Numbered from the stretch's first letter, positions 1 through 11,815 are shown. The stretch is DNA of 64,000 bases from Mercenaria mercenaria (GCF_021730395.1 NC_069378.1:42297001-42361000); one strand, 5' to 3'. The notes: generated from the sequence alone by a model not told the origin. Numbers and translations are program-made.

Positions 1-2363
1 TCAGTTTTTCTTAGTTACAAAATTCTTTTTAACCAGTTACAGCTTGATTTTAAATGACGTTTTCGGCAAAGGTTATAAACATAAGAAATTATTTCATGAC
101 AGCAATATCAATGAGAAAATAGAGCTAACAAATTTAATACATGTATTATGATTTTAGGTTACAGTTACACGTTAGTTGGACGATGTGCACGGTGTTGCTG
201 CCTACGATTGTAACGTCCCCGGAGACAAAGTCGTTCAATCAGTACGATGCGCGGCATGAAATGATCTTTTATTTAATCAGGCATACGTGGCGCCAGGCCT
301 GAGTACCTGGATAAGTATAACTGTGCTGAATACATGCGACTACAATGGCCCTTTTAAAGTAAGCCTGGTATTGTAATATCTGCCTTATCCATCATCTTTT
401 TGTACCCGGCAAACATGTTGGTTAATAGAATTTTTCGACAGAATCAGGCTTTCGAGAATATACAGGTTTTCTTATCTAGCCTGCCCGCTTAGATCAAAAA
501 GGAAGAACGGAGATCTACGGGTTGCAGGGCCATGAGTTACATCCTCGGGCGAGGCGTATGTTCTCCGAGGCGATTTAATAAAAGACATTTTTTGAGGAGT
601 CATTTCGTCCTCCATCTCTGAATCATATGTAAAAGATTTGAGTTACTTGAACAAAAAATGTTAATAACGGTACAGTTACGTTAACTGCCTGCCGTTACGT
701 GACAATAAAAACTGTTGAAAAACGGCTCAAAACCAAAACAACAAACAAACGTCTTTATTTTACATTTTGCTGTAGTTCACACCTTTTTTCATTACTGCTT
801 ATCTACAATTATCGGACTATTTGTTAATCTGAGTGATTTAAAACAGGCTTTAAATTTTCATCTTGACCACCAATAACTACCTATTCACGCAAACCTTACT
901 AATGGCGCCTGGATAACCGAGTTATATTCAAACGCTTGCAGCCGAGTTTGTTTGATGTGTCGGCTACACCAGTATGATTAAATAGCAATTAAGTCTGAAA
1001 TGACCTATTCGATGTGTCAATATAAAGGTATAGAAGATTTCATTATTGTCGGTTGAAGTTAACTTAAAACTGTATAAGAAAGCACATGAATACATGTGTC
1101 GGACGACAGATAGCGGGTGTCGTTTCTAGCAGGGGTCGTTGGGATCAAGTTATAATATTCCCGAAATGTTATCTACAAACTACAATGCAAAAAAGTAACG
1201 CAAGTAGCTCAAAATGTTCAATTGGCAGCAACAGCAGGCACAACGTCACACATGTTCTTCGTTTTGATATGTCTACGGTACGCTTATACTATTGTGCAAG
1301 CTAAAATCTGTACAAATTGTATTGAAAAATGTATGAATATTAGTCCATAGTAACACAGGGATAACAGCTGTTTGTTTTATGCTTTTAAATTATAATACAT
1401 GTTCTGGCTGTATATATTGTCTTTAAAACTCAAGAATAGGAAATACATGTATGTAAGTATGATTATAACACTAACATTTATCACTTGCTTAATTTGTCTC
1501 AGAACTGATTTTAATGTACCAAAGATTCTTAAGTTATCACATTACCATGCATCTTTATCGCGTAGAAGAAATGAAACAACACAAGAAAGTAATATATTAC
1601 TGTATGCGTTTTGTTTTAGGTGGAAGAGCCTTGGTACATCGTGAATTTTGAAGGCAGAACCGGTGGCGGAATTGTAAGTTTCTTCTTTTATTCACGTATT
1701 AATATTCGTTTCTGAATGAAACATAGTTACGTCGAAAAAAAACTGTAGTAACGTCACGAATATTCATGTTAAGATAGTAGAAAGTAAGATTCCTACTTTG
1801 TCTAGAGTTTGTATCTGGTATTCATTTGATAAAATCCTTCCACAATTATTATTGAAGTTTTGGAATAGTTCTGCTGCATTATTTAAAGTTAACATTAGAG
1901 CTCTGTAAGCTTGTTATGTTTCTGTTCTAAGCTAATATAGAGGTGTGCTTTGTTAAATGGTTAACATTATTAAAAGAACATAGATCTTAAATCCATATAT
2001 TCTATATTGCTCATAGTTCTAGAACGGATATTGCAGGATTTAAACAGTTGTTTACATTGGAAACGGAAGTACTTGTTAAACGTATGGACAAAATCTAGTT
2101 TATGTCACTATTAGGATCGCACACTGGTTGTGCTAAAAAATAATCAATCCCTAATTTTTCTCAATTTTTTCTGTCAATTTGAAATTGATTTTTCATGTGA
2201 AATGCCCTTAATTATGTCATTAGAAATAGAAGGCGTTTTAGCGATATTTAATGTCAAGATGAAATTAATATGAAATTCATTTCAGGTGTGGACGTGCAAT
2301 TCGAAAGTTAACGAACCCACGATTGGACGGGGATACGTAACCAGGTGGAATTGCAGGTTTTAA
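1..2363 (+). CDS. Gene A: cystatin-like secreted protein, 3' part only
   Basis: Only exons 2 (1620-1673) and 3 (2286-2363) lie in the window. The window opens in intron 1, just past where gene B's matching exon 1 ends, so exon 1 with the signal peptide lies off the left edge. Exon 2 reads VEEPWYIVNFEGRTGGGI and exon 3 carries VWTC...WNCRF followed by TAA. Both junctions are phase 0 with good AG and GTAAG sites. The two cysteines of exon 3 are 18 residues apart, as expected for the C-terminal disulfide of type-2 cystatins. The gene is a tandem paralogue of gene B, with matching intron sequence at an offset near 4.57 kb. The coding parts are intact. Cystatin membership is inferred from fold pattern, because no QxVxG motif is seen. 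Confidence 0.6.
1620..1673 (+). CDS. Gene A exon 2
   Basis: This exon has 18 codons between TTTTAG and GTAAGT, phase 0 at both ends. It supplies the Y-I-V-N-F-E-G strand followed by a Gly-rich turn. It differs from gene B exon 2 at three residues. Confidence 0.65.
2286..2363 (+). CDS. Gene A exon 3 and stop
   Basis: This exon has 25 codons plus TAA after a TTTCAG acceptor. The C-x18-C pair and the Y-V-T-R-W strand are preserved relative to gene B. The downstream sequence stays homologous to gene B for about 110 bp, but gene B's AATAAA reads AATCAA here. Confidence 0.65.
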   Translation: MWTCNSKVNEPTIGRGYVTRWNCRF

Positions 2364-2493
2364 ACGTGGACAATGTATGTCTCTTCAGAAATTAAATTGT
2401 GTTTTAATTCTGCGTTTTGACGGATTTTTCCATAATCAATTTGTCCACGAATTTTTTTTGTTAATCTTATATATTTTCCGCGGCCGTAACGTA

Positions 2494-3050
2494 ATAAAAC
2501 GTATTAGCGTCTGATGGCCCTTTTACGCTTCAAATCAACATTTATTACACGAAATTCATTTTGAAAATAGTTTTGAAATGTCTAGGTCTGCAGCTCTCAA
2601 ATACAATGTCTAACATCCGAGGCATATACTGACACTTTTAGACAACATCAAAAAGGACCTTTTAAACGTTTTGACGAAGTTCCAAAAATCTCCATATACC
2701 CTTGATCCGTTACGGACCCCTGTGGGATTTGTGTTTATTCCGAGTGCAAATATTATTTCATAGATGATAAGCTGACATGTTGTGCTAAACCCCAGTTATT
2801 TTCAAATCGTTAGAAAGTGCTGAAAATTGACTCCTCATTAGCAAAAATTAAGTCCACGCGCATATATTTAGTGGGGGTGACCCCTGCGCGTGAACCCTGG
2901 CTATTGATCAATGCAAATGCGACTTTCGTTATCAAGTTTAGCCGGTGTACTTTCATTTTCTTTACTTCCGGGAAAAGATGAAGGTCATCTGACGTCATTT
3001 TCTGTGTTGTCAAAAACATACGTATGTCTGACGAGATTGTATAAAAATGT
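2494..3050 (+). repeat. Dispersed repeat, copy 1 (inverted partner at 27640-28143)
   Basis: About 550 bp matches 27640-28143 in reverse complement at roughly 80 percent by eye. Shared landmarks include AACGTATTAGCGTCTGATGG near 2500 and GACAACACAG near the other end. I see no coding sequence, clear terminal repeat or target duplication, so the class is unknown. Confidence 0.75.
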
Positions 3051-3057
3051 GTTGGTC

Positions 3058-3108
3058 GTCCTAAGGTTATGATCTATAATTGTGTCGGTGCGACGTTTAC
3101 CCAAAACC
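3058..3108 (+). repeat. SINE 3' tail fragment
   Basis: The segment ATGATCTATAATTGTGTCGG and its continuation to GCGACGTTTACCC match the 3' body of the SINE at 12344-12627. The tRNA-like head is absent. Confidence 0.6.
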
Positions 3109-3109
3109 A

Positions 3110-4300
3110 AAATTCTATGGCAACGTCTTTCATATACCAAATATGCATCATGAAATTTTGTTCTGTTCTGGTTTGTTCTGTACTATAAGGCAAAAACAAA
3201 TGATCTTCTTTGCCCTGTCAATCTTTAGAACAAAATTAAATATGGTTTGATCAAACCGAGCCTGCAACATTTTCGTTTTTGTTGTATTGAGCGACCTGTG
3301 GAGTTTCCACTTTTTCTATTTTGATATTTGACCATCCTTCATTGAACGGTCATTATCTACACATCTGTATCCTCTTAAATGATTGTTTGTCGTTTTATGA
3401 GAATGGAAAGGTTTTAAAATAAAGGAAATGATTAGCATTGTTTGATTTTGTTGAAATTTCCATATGGTATTTATAACACATTTTCCTAAACGCGTGGAAA
3501 ATTTAATAAATGTACCTTAGAATTATGAAAAATATTATCAAAAATTACAAGTTTCGGTTAATATATTTCAATAATTCAAGGAACTATTCTTCCCAACATA
3601 CTAGTAAACAAAATTAATATTTACCCGTCACAAAAAAAAGTCTACGGAACCATTTGAAATCAAAAACTTGTGTGCAGAAACGATGAAAACGATGAAAATG
3701 ATATTAACCTTAAACTGAATGCCTGTTTTCAGACCTTAAATGCATGACATAGCTCTTTCACAATTTATACATCGTTATGGCGCTTTAAAACGGCACTGGT
3801 AGAAGCCAGTTCGAAAACATGCACATGTCCGTATAACAAATTTCGATAATAGTTTCATTTTTGAGAAAACTGATTTTGAAATTCATTTCAAATACAGTTT
3901 ATGTCCTTTAGTGCATTTAATAATGACATAATTGATGTTCGACTGTTTGACATTTTACAACATCAAAAACTAAACATGAAGTTCGATTATGAAGGTATTA
4001 CATTTTGAAGATCGATGTTCAACATGACTTTTGCCTGTGCAAGGTCAAAAGCTTAACATACTGTAGTGCTTCAGCTCTTTCAGTGCACAATGATTATATC
4101 TCCAATTTAAAATACTTATAAGGGATATCATTATTGCGTTGAGCTCACGGCCACTTTCTTGTCATAAATAATATACAAGATATTAAATGTCTTATTGTGT
4201 AATACCATGTTAATAGGTTATTTATTGCCGAAAATCATAACAATGTTCCTGGAAAATAACAAAGAAAAACTAAACATCACGTATTGACCACAGTATTTAA
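3110..4300. other. AT-rich spacer between genes A and B
   Basis: I found no gene, structured repeat or recognisable element in this stretch. It is upstream of gene B and should include its promoter. Confidence 0.5.
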
Positions 4301-4303
4301 AGA

Positions 4304-4309
4304 TATAAA
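4304..4309 (+). promoter_or_regulatory. Putative TATA box of gene B
   Basis: TATAAA lies 43 bp upstream of the start codon, which allows a short 5' UTR of about 15-20 nt. This is inferred from position and sequence only. Confidence 0.4.
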
Positions 4310-4351
4310 ACGTGTCTGTAGGCTTACTGTTATTATGCGATTAAACCGACA

Positions 4352-4525
4352 ATGGAACGGTATCTAGTAACTGTTCTGATACTGAGCACGATTTTCTCGG
4401 GCTGTGTATCTCAATCAGATTATGAATCGATCCCAATAGGCACGCGTACTTCTCGACGTATCATGATTGTTGCAGCACACCATGTTGGTGTCGAGCTCAC
4501 CAGGGAAATTTCTGCGTTTAAAAAG
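4352..4525 (+). CDS. Gene B exon 1
   Basis: This exon has 58 codons and ends FKK before GTTAGT. It encodes the signal peptide and helix. It is eight codons shorter than exon 1 of genes C, E and F. Confidence 0.65.
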
Positions 4526-7500
4526 GTTAGTTTATCTTTATAACTTCAATTTTTCTAAGTTACAAAATACTTTTTTAACCAGTTACAGCTTGATTTTAAA
4601 TGACGTTTTCGGCAAAGGTTATAAACATAAGAAGTTATTTCTTGAGAGCAATATCAATGAGAAACAGAGCGAACAAATCAAATATATGTATTATGATTTC
4701 AGGTTACAGTTACACGTTAATTGGACGATGTGCACGGTGTTGCAGCCTAGAATTGTAACGTCACCAGAGATAATGTTGTTCAATCAGTGTGATGCTCGGC
4801 ATGAAATGATCTTTTATTTAATCAGGCATACGTGGCGCCAGACCTGAGTACCTGGATAAGTACAACTGTGCTGAATACACGCGATTACAATGGCCCTTTT
4901 AAAGTAACCCTGGTATTGTAATATCTGCCTTATCAAACATATTCTGGTACCCGGCAACCATGTTGGTTAATAGAATTTTTCGACAGAATTAGGTTTTCGG
5001 GAATATACAGTTTTTCTTATTTAGCCTGCCCGCTTCGATCAATAGGGAGAGCGTAGATCTACGGGTTACAGGGCCGTGAGTTACATCCTTGGACGAGGCG
5101 TATGTTCTCCGTGACGATTTAAAAAAATACATTTTTTGAGGAGTCATTTCGTCCTCCATCTCTGAATCATATGTAAAAGTTTGGAGTTACTTGAAGAGAA
5201 AACGGTAATAACGGTACAGAATCCAGGAACACTGGTTAGGTTAATTGCCTGCCGTTACATTACTATAAAAACTGTTGAAAAACGGCTCAAAACCAAAACA
5301 AACAAACAAATGTCTTTATTTCTTTATTTTACGTTTTGCTGTAGTTCACACCTTTTTTAATTACTGCTAATCTACAATTATCGAACTATTTGTTATTCTG
5401 AGTGATTTAAAACAGGCTTTAAATTTTCATCTTGATCACCAATAACTACCTATTCACGCAAACCTTACTAATGGCGCCTGGATAACTGAGTAATAATCAA
5501 ATAATCAAACGTTTGCGGCCGAGTTTGTTTGATGTGTCGACTACACCAGTATGACTAAATAGCAATTAAGTCTGAAATCACCTACTCGGTGTGTTAATAT
5601 AAAGGTATTGAAGATTTCATTGTTGTTGGTTGAAGTTAACTTAAAACTGTAAGAAAGCACATGAATACATGTGTCGGACGACAGATAGCGGGTGTCGTTT
5701 CTAGCAGGGGTCGTTGGGATCAAGTTATAATATTCCCGAAATGTTATCTACAAACTACAATGCAAAAAAAAATAACGCAAGTAGCTCAAAACGTTCAATT
5801 GGCAGCAACATCACGCACAACGTCACACCTGTACTTCGTTTTGATATGCCTACGTTACGCTTATACTATTGTGCAAGCTAAAATCTGTACAAATTGTATT
5901 GAAAAATGTATTAATATTAGTCTGTAGTAACACAGGGATAACAGCTGTTTGTTTTATGCTTTTAAATAATATTACATGCTCTGGCTGTATATATTGTCTT
6001 TAAAACTCAAGAATTGGAAATACATGTATGTAAGTATGATTATAACACTTACATTTATCACTTGCTTTATTTGTCTAAGAACTTATTTTAATGTACAAAC
6101 TATTCTTAAGTTATCACATCACCATGTATCTTTATCGCATAGAAGAAATGAAACAACACAAGAAAGTAATATATTACTGTATGCGTTTTGTTTTAGGTGG
6201 ACGAGCCTCGGTACATCGTGAATTTTGAAGGTAGAACCGGTGGTGGAAGTGTAAGTTTCTTCTTATATTCACGTATTAATATTCGTTTCTGAATGAAACA
6301 TAATTACGTCAAGAAAAACTGTAGTAACGTCACCAACATTCAAGTTAAGATGGCAGAAAGTAGGATTCCTATTTGTCTAGAGTTTATATTTTATGGCGGC
6401 TGATTTCTGCTATTCCGTGTTGGCGTGGCGAAAACACGACAACACGAAAACTCGTAAACTCAACAAAAACCTAATTTGTCAAGTTTTCGTGTTTTCATGT
6501 TGTCGTGTCGGCGGGGCGAAAACATGACAAATTTTACGCGAAAACTCGACGTTTAAACGGCGCCGACACGATAGATTTATCTGTCGAGTTTTCGTGTTGG
6601 CGGGTATAAATATGTCGTGTCGGCGCCCTTTATTTGTCGTGTTTTCGTGTCGATGGGGCGAAAACACGACAACACGAAAACACGACAAAATATGTATTAG
6701 TCGTGTTTTGGTGTTTTCGCCCCGCCGACACGAAAACACGACAAATACATTATTTGTTGAGTTTCGTGTTGTCGTGTTTTCGCCCCGCCCATACGAAAAC
6801 ACGACAACACGGAAACACGACAAATTCTTTTCAGACATCTCTTATAAAATGTAGAGTAATACGAAGTGTATATATAACTGACCCGGTTCCAGAAATATTT
6901 CATTGGGGTGCGGGGAGCGGCAACAGTTAAAGAATGAAGGCGGCACCGGCGAGCCGAGTCGGGCTTTTTACGGAAGGGGGCAACCCCTCATTTTAGATGA
7001 GTCAGGGCGTTTCTGCATTTAAATGTTAAAAATATATGTATAAAATGGTGGCCTCTACTGCATTTTTGAGCCCAAATTTTGAGGTACGCGGGTTTGGTAT
7101 TTCGTGTGAATAAGTAATCTTCATTGAGGCCCACGCATATACGTAATTATTTTTCTATTTGTACAGGCTCTGGTCCTCAAACCCCAACCCCCTAAAGTGA
7201 CCTGTACTCGTCATAGTTGCACCCAACCCAACTACTTTGGCAAAGGAATAATATTTTTTCACAATTTAGACCCAAAAATGCAACAGTGGCTATCATTTCA
7301 TTCCTATATTTCAAAAATGTCCATGAGGATACTCTCTAGCCCCCTAAATAGGAGGGCATGACCCCCTAACATATCTCAAATTGTGGAAAAATGCAGCAGG
7401 TACCACCATTTCATACCTATATTTCAAATATGACAAGGGAATGACCCTGTGACTCCACTGTCAGGAGGGGGTTAACCCTCGTACCTCAAAATTTGCAGCA

Positions 7501-8812
7501 GAGGCCACCATTTTATATATACATTTCAAACATTCAAATGCAGACACGCCCTGACTCACCTAACATGAGGGGTTACCGGCCCCTTCAGTACCTAATTCCA
7601 CCCGGCTCGCCGATGCCGCCTTCAGTCTTTAACTGTTGCCTCTCCCCGCACCCCAATGAAATATTCTGGAGCCGGGTCAGTAATACATACACTTCGTATT
7701 CTTAAAACGATAACTGACATCTTGACATATTATTGTACTTATTTTTATTGTTTTATAATCTCGAATCCCCTAATGCAGCTTTAGTGAATATAAATAAATT
7801 TTGAATTGGCGGTTCGTTTGAATAGAAAGAAAAATGCTTCTAAAACCCTTTGCCACTGGCTTTATAATAACTATACATTTTATAAGAGATGTGTGAAAAA
7901 AATTTGACATGTTTTCGAGTTGTCGTGTCGGCGGGGCGAAAACACGACAACACGAAAACTCGACAAATACCTAATTTGTCCAGTTTTCGTGTTTCAGTGT
8001 CAGCGGGGCGAAAACACAATACGAAAACACAACAAATAAAGGGCGCCGACATAACATATTTTTACCCGCCAACACGAAAACTCGACAGATAAATCGGCAC
8101 CCTTTAAACGTCGAGTTTTCGCGTAAAATTTGTCGTGTTTTCGTATTTTCGCCCCGCCGACACGACAATACGAAAACTCGACAAATAAGGTTTTTGACGA
8201 GTTTTCGTGTTTTCGTGCTGTCGTGTTTTCGCCTCGCCAAAACGAAAACACGAAATGGCAGAAATCAGCCACCATAATATTTGGTATTTGATATAATCCT
8301 TCCACGATTATTATTTAAGTTTATAATAGTTCCGATGAATTATATAAAGTTAACATTAGAGCTCTGTAAGATTGTAATGTTTCTCTTCGAAGCTAATATA
8401 CTGGCGGGCTTTGTTAAAAGATTAACACCATTAACAGAATATATGTCTCCAATCCATAGATTGTCCTAGAACCTATATTGCAGGATATAAACAGTTGTTT
8501 ACATTGGAAATGGAAGTACTAGTCACACGACAAATCTATTTTATGTCACTATTAGGATCGCATACTGGTACTGTCTTTGTGCTAAAAATAATAAAAAAAT
8601 TCTTCTCTATTTTTTTCCGTCAATGTGAAATTGATTTTACATGTTAAATGCCCTTAATTATGTCATTAGAAATAGAAGACGTTTAAGCGATATTTAACAT
8701 CAAGATGAAATTGACATGATTTTTTTTTCAGGAGCGGACGTGCAATGCCTATGTACACGAACCTGCTATTGGACAGGGATACGTAACCAGGTGGCATTGC
8801 AGGTGGTCTTAA
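4352..8812 (+). CDS. Gene B: complete cystatin-like secreted protein, about 102 residues
   Basis: The exons are 4352-4525, 6197-6250 and 8732-8812, joined in phase 0, giving 58 + 18 + 26 residues. Residues 1-21 form a signal peptide (MERYLVTVLILSTIFSG, with cleavage near CVSQ). A helix follows (RRIMIVAAHHVGVELT), then strands ISAFKKV, YIVNFEG and the C-terminal pair bracketed by ERTC and WHC, 18 residues apart. Size, signal peptide, helix-then-four-strand order, disulfide spacing and three-exon structure all fit a single-domain type-2 cystatin. The QxVxG loop and the PW hairpin are not recognisable, so inhibitory activity is doubtful. Intron 2 carries a 1.9-kb foldback element that gene A lacks. 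The start is chosen because it precedes the signal peptide and lies just downstream of a TATA box. Confidence 0.65.
6197..6250 (+). CDS. Gene B exon 2
   Basis: This exon has 18 codons (VDEPRYIVNFEGRTGGGS) between TTTTAG and GTAAGT. Confidence 0.65.
6392..8276. mobile_element. 1,885-bp foldback DNA element in gene B intron 2
   Basis: The ends are TATGGCGGCTGATTTCTGC and its inverted near-match ending GCCACCATA. They are flanked by a direct 6-bp duplication ATATTT at 6386-6391 and 8277-8282. Gene A has the uninterrupted site GTATCT at 1811-1816, so this is an insertion after the A/B duplication. Each arm, of about 420-460 bp, is built from diverged short repeats of the CGTGTTTTCG / CGAAAACACG kind. 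Long open frames inside the arms are by-products of these repeats. No transposase is visible, so the element is non-autonomous. The superfamily is undetermined. Confidence 0.85.
6855..7708. repeat. Inner inverted-repeat block nested in the foldback element
   Basis: 6855-7045 is the inverted counterpart of 7495-7708. Both arms begin AATACGAAGTGTAT and contain TGACCCGG and GGGGTGCGG or their complements. Between them lie about three direct copies of a 100-115 bp unit starting GCAGCAG or GCAACAG (near 7279, 7393 and 7495). It may be a second element inserted into the outer loop. Confidence 0.7.
8732..8812 (+). CDS. Gene B exon 3 and stop
   Basis: This exon has 26 codons plus TAA after a T-run and CAG acceptor. 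It carries the ERTC...WHC cysteine pair and ends RWS. Confidence 0.65.
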   Translation, partial: ERTCNAYVHEPAIGQGYVTRWHCRWS

Positions 8813-8874
8813 ACGTGGATAATTCTCTTCAGAAATTAAATTGTTTTAATTCTGCATTTTGACAGATTTTCCTT

Positions 8875-8880
8875 AATAAA
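8875..8880 (+). terminator. Polyadenylation signal of gene B
   Basis: AATAAA lies 63 bp past the stop codon. The matching position in gene A is not canonical. Confidence 0.5.
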
Positions 8881-8990
8881 ATTGTCCACAAATTATTTTT
8901 TTTGTTATTCTTATATGCTCAAATGTCTGTCTTTATGGATCTATGTTGCCATGTGGTGGCCATTTAACTTAATAATTTTCCGCTCAAGGT

Positions 8991-9013
8991 CGTGTGCGTG
9001 TGTGTCTGGGAAA

Positions 9014-9044
<31 letters not shown>

Positions 9045-9072
9045 TTTGTGTGTGTGTGTGGGGGGGGGGGGG
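8991..9072 (+). repeat. GT microsatellite with G-run
   Basis: This is an imperfect (GT)n tract ending in about 14 consecutive G. Open frames over it are artefacts. Confidence 0.9.
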
Positions 9073-9376
9073 GTGAAGGGAGTTAGGTTCCAACACAGGA
9101 TTTCCATAAAAAACAGAGGCCACGGTGGCACCTGGTATTTTCCTCTTATACTGTATCAAGTCAAACTCAAAATATCGTAAGAACAAAACAATAACACCCA
9201 TTGTTTTAAAATTGACCGAAGTAGTTATTTTCTAACATAGAATCCATTTATTAATACATATATTTACGATGCACCATTTTTGTTTAAAGTCGACTTTTCG
9301 TGCGTTTCAAAGTACGTGAACATCTATATAGCTATGTGTGCCTTGGTATACATTTACCGGTATAATATTATATTTT

Positions 9377-9493
9377 TTAATATACGTGCACACCGAAACA
9401 ACATATTTTGTAGACTGAAATCCTGCTTTATAATATATTATTTTTAATATACGTGCACACCGAAACAACATACTTTGTAGACTGAAATCCTGC
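9377..9493 (+). repeat. Two direct copies of a 67-bp unit
   Basis: TACGTGCACACCGAAACAAC occurs twice with a 67-bp offset, and both copies continue into TTTGTAGACTGAAATCCTGC. Confidence 0.85.
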
Positions 9494-10156
9494 TATAAAA
9501 GTTGTTTTATTTCAAATCGCGACAATATGTGTCAAATCGGCCATTTAATAGTAAGATAATCAAATTCATTATTAGGAAAACCTAATGTTTCATTTTATCA
9601 TGCCATTACTATAACAACTGCCTGATAAAGCCTGTCTGAAAAAAGCAGTCTTTCTTATGTCACTGACCTGAGAACACTTTACACTGTATAAACCTATGAT
9701 AAAGTCAAAGGACATCAGATTGTAAGAGCCCCGTCTACTTTATGTAATCGGTTACCGTATATTCAGTCATTTGTGCTATTATTTATCAAAAAAGAAGGTC
9801 CTTCAAGGACCGTATCTAACCTTGTCTGAGAAACCATTTCTCAAAAGACAGTAACCTGCTATATTCTATCTATAGCATTTCAGGTAATTTTCTTCCATTG
9901 ACTACGTCAACAATAATAACCATGGAAACAAGAGAAAGAACACTTACATTTCACACTTTACTGAGCAGGAAACGGATACAAGGGCTCTGTCAAAGGCATC
10001 CGATTACCAGTAGGGCACCGTCATATTGAACTCGTATATATTCTTTACAAATAGCCTCTATACCAATGTGTGTTCATGCGTCTATAAGTTAGTCTATAGG
10101 GAAATCAAGCCGACAAGGAACAATAACCCGTGTGGAGTATCAACTCGTGCATTAAA
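9494..10156. other. Spacer without recognised features
   Basis: I see no gene or structured repeat in this stretch. Confidence 0.4.
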
Positions 10157-10158
10157 TA

Positions 10159-10365
10159 CTGTGAAAGCATTTAAATTCGCTGGCATGAAATTTCCCGGAA
10201 ACATGTAAAAGGACTGTTTCGCGCGGGCTTTAATTCGCGCATTTTCAATATATAAATGAAATAAATAGATTAAAAAAATAATAATAGCGCGGTCTTAAAT
10301 TCGCGCATCGGTTCAAGCTCGAAATACGCGAAAATTCGTCCTACGCGAATAAAAAGATTTCACAG
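10159..10365. mobile_element. MITE with CTGTGAAA termini
   Basis: The ends are CTGTGAAAGCATTTAAATTC on the left and an inverted GATTTCACAG on the right. A TA precedes the left end. Internal TTCGCGC stretches fold back. The ends resemble those of the element at 30549-30751. Confidence 0.55.
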
Positions 10366-10366
10366 T

Positions 10367-11815
10367 GTTTGATAATGTAGAAGAAAGATTAATATAATGG
10401 ATATACATGATCTATAAATAGACTCCCGCCAGATAATCACGTAATGAGATATTTGCTAGTCACGTACCTTCAATATAACCATGTAACTTTTTTGTCAGTT
10501 TTGTTTCATTTCGGTGAACAGCCTAAAGCAGGTAAAAATTAAATGAAAGAAAACATTTACGTTTTACCTGTGCTGATATTTTTCTTGCGTTTCGTAAATG
10601 CATATGTGTAAATTAAGTGTGTATATATATGCTGGTGCTCGCGTGTGTTAATTACGTGACGAAAACATCCGGGGAGGGCTACTTCTGCACATAATTCAGA
10701 GAGAATTTAATATTGCGGTCTTTAGTAACTATAGATAGATATTTTTTATTCAACCATAAGATGAGAAACATGTAATACAGACAGTTGGTAACAGTTACAC
10801 ATATGGAAGTGAACAGAGTAAACAAATACATGAAGTAAACAAACAAATACATGAATGAAAGTGAACAAACATTAAACAGACAAATTTAAGCCTTACATAT
10901 TTTCATTACCGTTTAACTTCCGCCAAACGAGCATATTGATAATGAAACTCTCTCCCCCCTCCCCCCGCACCCCACACCCACCCACACACACATACTGAAT
11001 ATTCTGTTTATGCTGTGACAGCAGTATTATCAGAAAAATTCTCCGGGCGGAGACGCCGCTTAGCGGAGATAACAGAATTCGTTCTGGATTGAAATGAAAT
11101 TACTTATTTAAATAATTAAAAGACAGAATATTGCTTATGCGCCAGAAGGAATCATCTTGTCTATACTACATTTTGTATAATATTATACGTTTTGGCCTGT
11201 AGATTTAAATCATTAATTTAGATTTTAGACGGTACGATGTGACAAGGAAACTTGACAACTGGAACCTTTCGATTTGAACATGTACACACGGACATATTTA
11301 TTGAAATGAAGCTGAGACACGTGATCGAGAGATAAGACTTAGGTAGGAAACTGTTTTACTGTGAGTGAGTCTTGCATTTCCCAGCAAACGGTTAAAAGCA
11401 ACATAAAGCACTGATACTGATATCAAACATGGTACCCATTGTAAATTTGCATAATCCCTTGTCTCTAACGTCATGTGAAAATGTTCAGCAAACCATTGTG
11501 ACTAAATATCTGGCACACAACGGCAAGAAATGCATAGTCGCTTTAAGTGGCTCATAAATCAAACATCATTTTCATTACTGTAACTACATATAATCACACT
11601 TATTTCGTCTGTAACATCACATAATTGAACTGTTAAAAGGGATGCTTACCAAAAGATACTGACTGAATAGCGAACAGTGCAGATCATGAGTGCAGTGGTG
11701 TAACTAGGAAAAACTATAAAGTTGTTTTACCGTAGCCTTTTACCAATATCAAACTCATAACTGAAAACCAAAACGAAGTAATTTAAAATTATTAAAAAGG
11801 AAAATGTTTAACAAA
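10367..11815. other. Spacer with short C-rich tract
   Basis: The stretch is mostly unstructured AT-rich DNA. A C-rich and CA-rich tract lies at about 10943-10992. No gene was recognised. Confidence 0.4.

Larger units (their letters stand above)
1..2475 (+). repeat. Tandem gene duplication, left copy
   Basis: Everything from the first base to about 2475 aligns with about 4555-8925, apart from a 1.9-kb insertion in the right copy. Agreement covers introns as well as exons, at over 90 percent by eye, so the duplication is young. Homology ends near GTCCACGAATT on the left and GTCCACAAATT on the right. Confidence 0.85.
4555..8925 (+). repeat. Tandem gene duplication, right copy
   Basis: This is the partner of 1-2475, interrupted by the foldback insertion at 6392-8276. 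Without that insertion the two copies are collinear. Confidence 0.85.

Noticed and set aside
1086-1304. 72-codon frame, nearly repeated at 5661-5927
   Set aside because: It lies within intron 1 of genes A and B. The two copies diverge in frame halfway, as expected for non-coding sequence in a duplication.
1399-1644. 81-codon frame repeated at 5976-6221
   Set aside because: It is intronic, hydrophobic and runs across the true exon 2 acceptor in the wrong frame. Its conservation reflects recent duplication.
6479-8305. Several 60-120 codon frames rich in ENTTTRK or FRVVVFS
   Set aside because: They are translations of the CGAAAACACG subrepeats in the arms of the foldback element and occur on both strands.
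4352-8812. Naming genes A-F as functional cystatin protease inhibitors
   Set aside because: No member shows a clear QxVxG loop, so only cystatin-like fold is claimed.
8882-9201. Frames of Cys/Val or Thr/His runs
   Set aside because: They are translations of the GT microsatellite.
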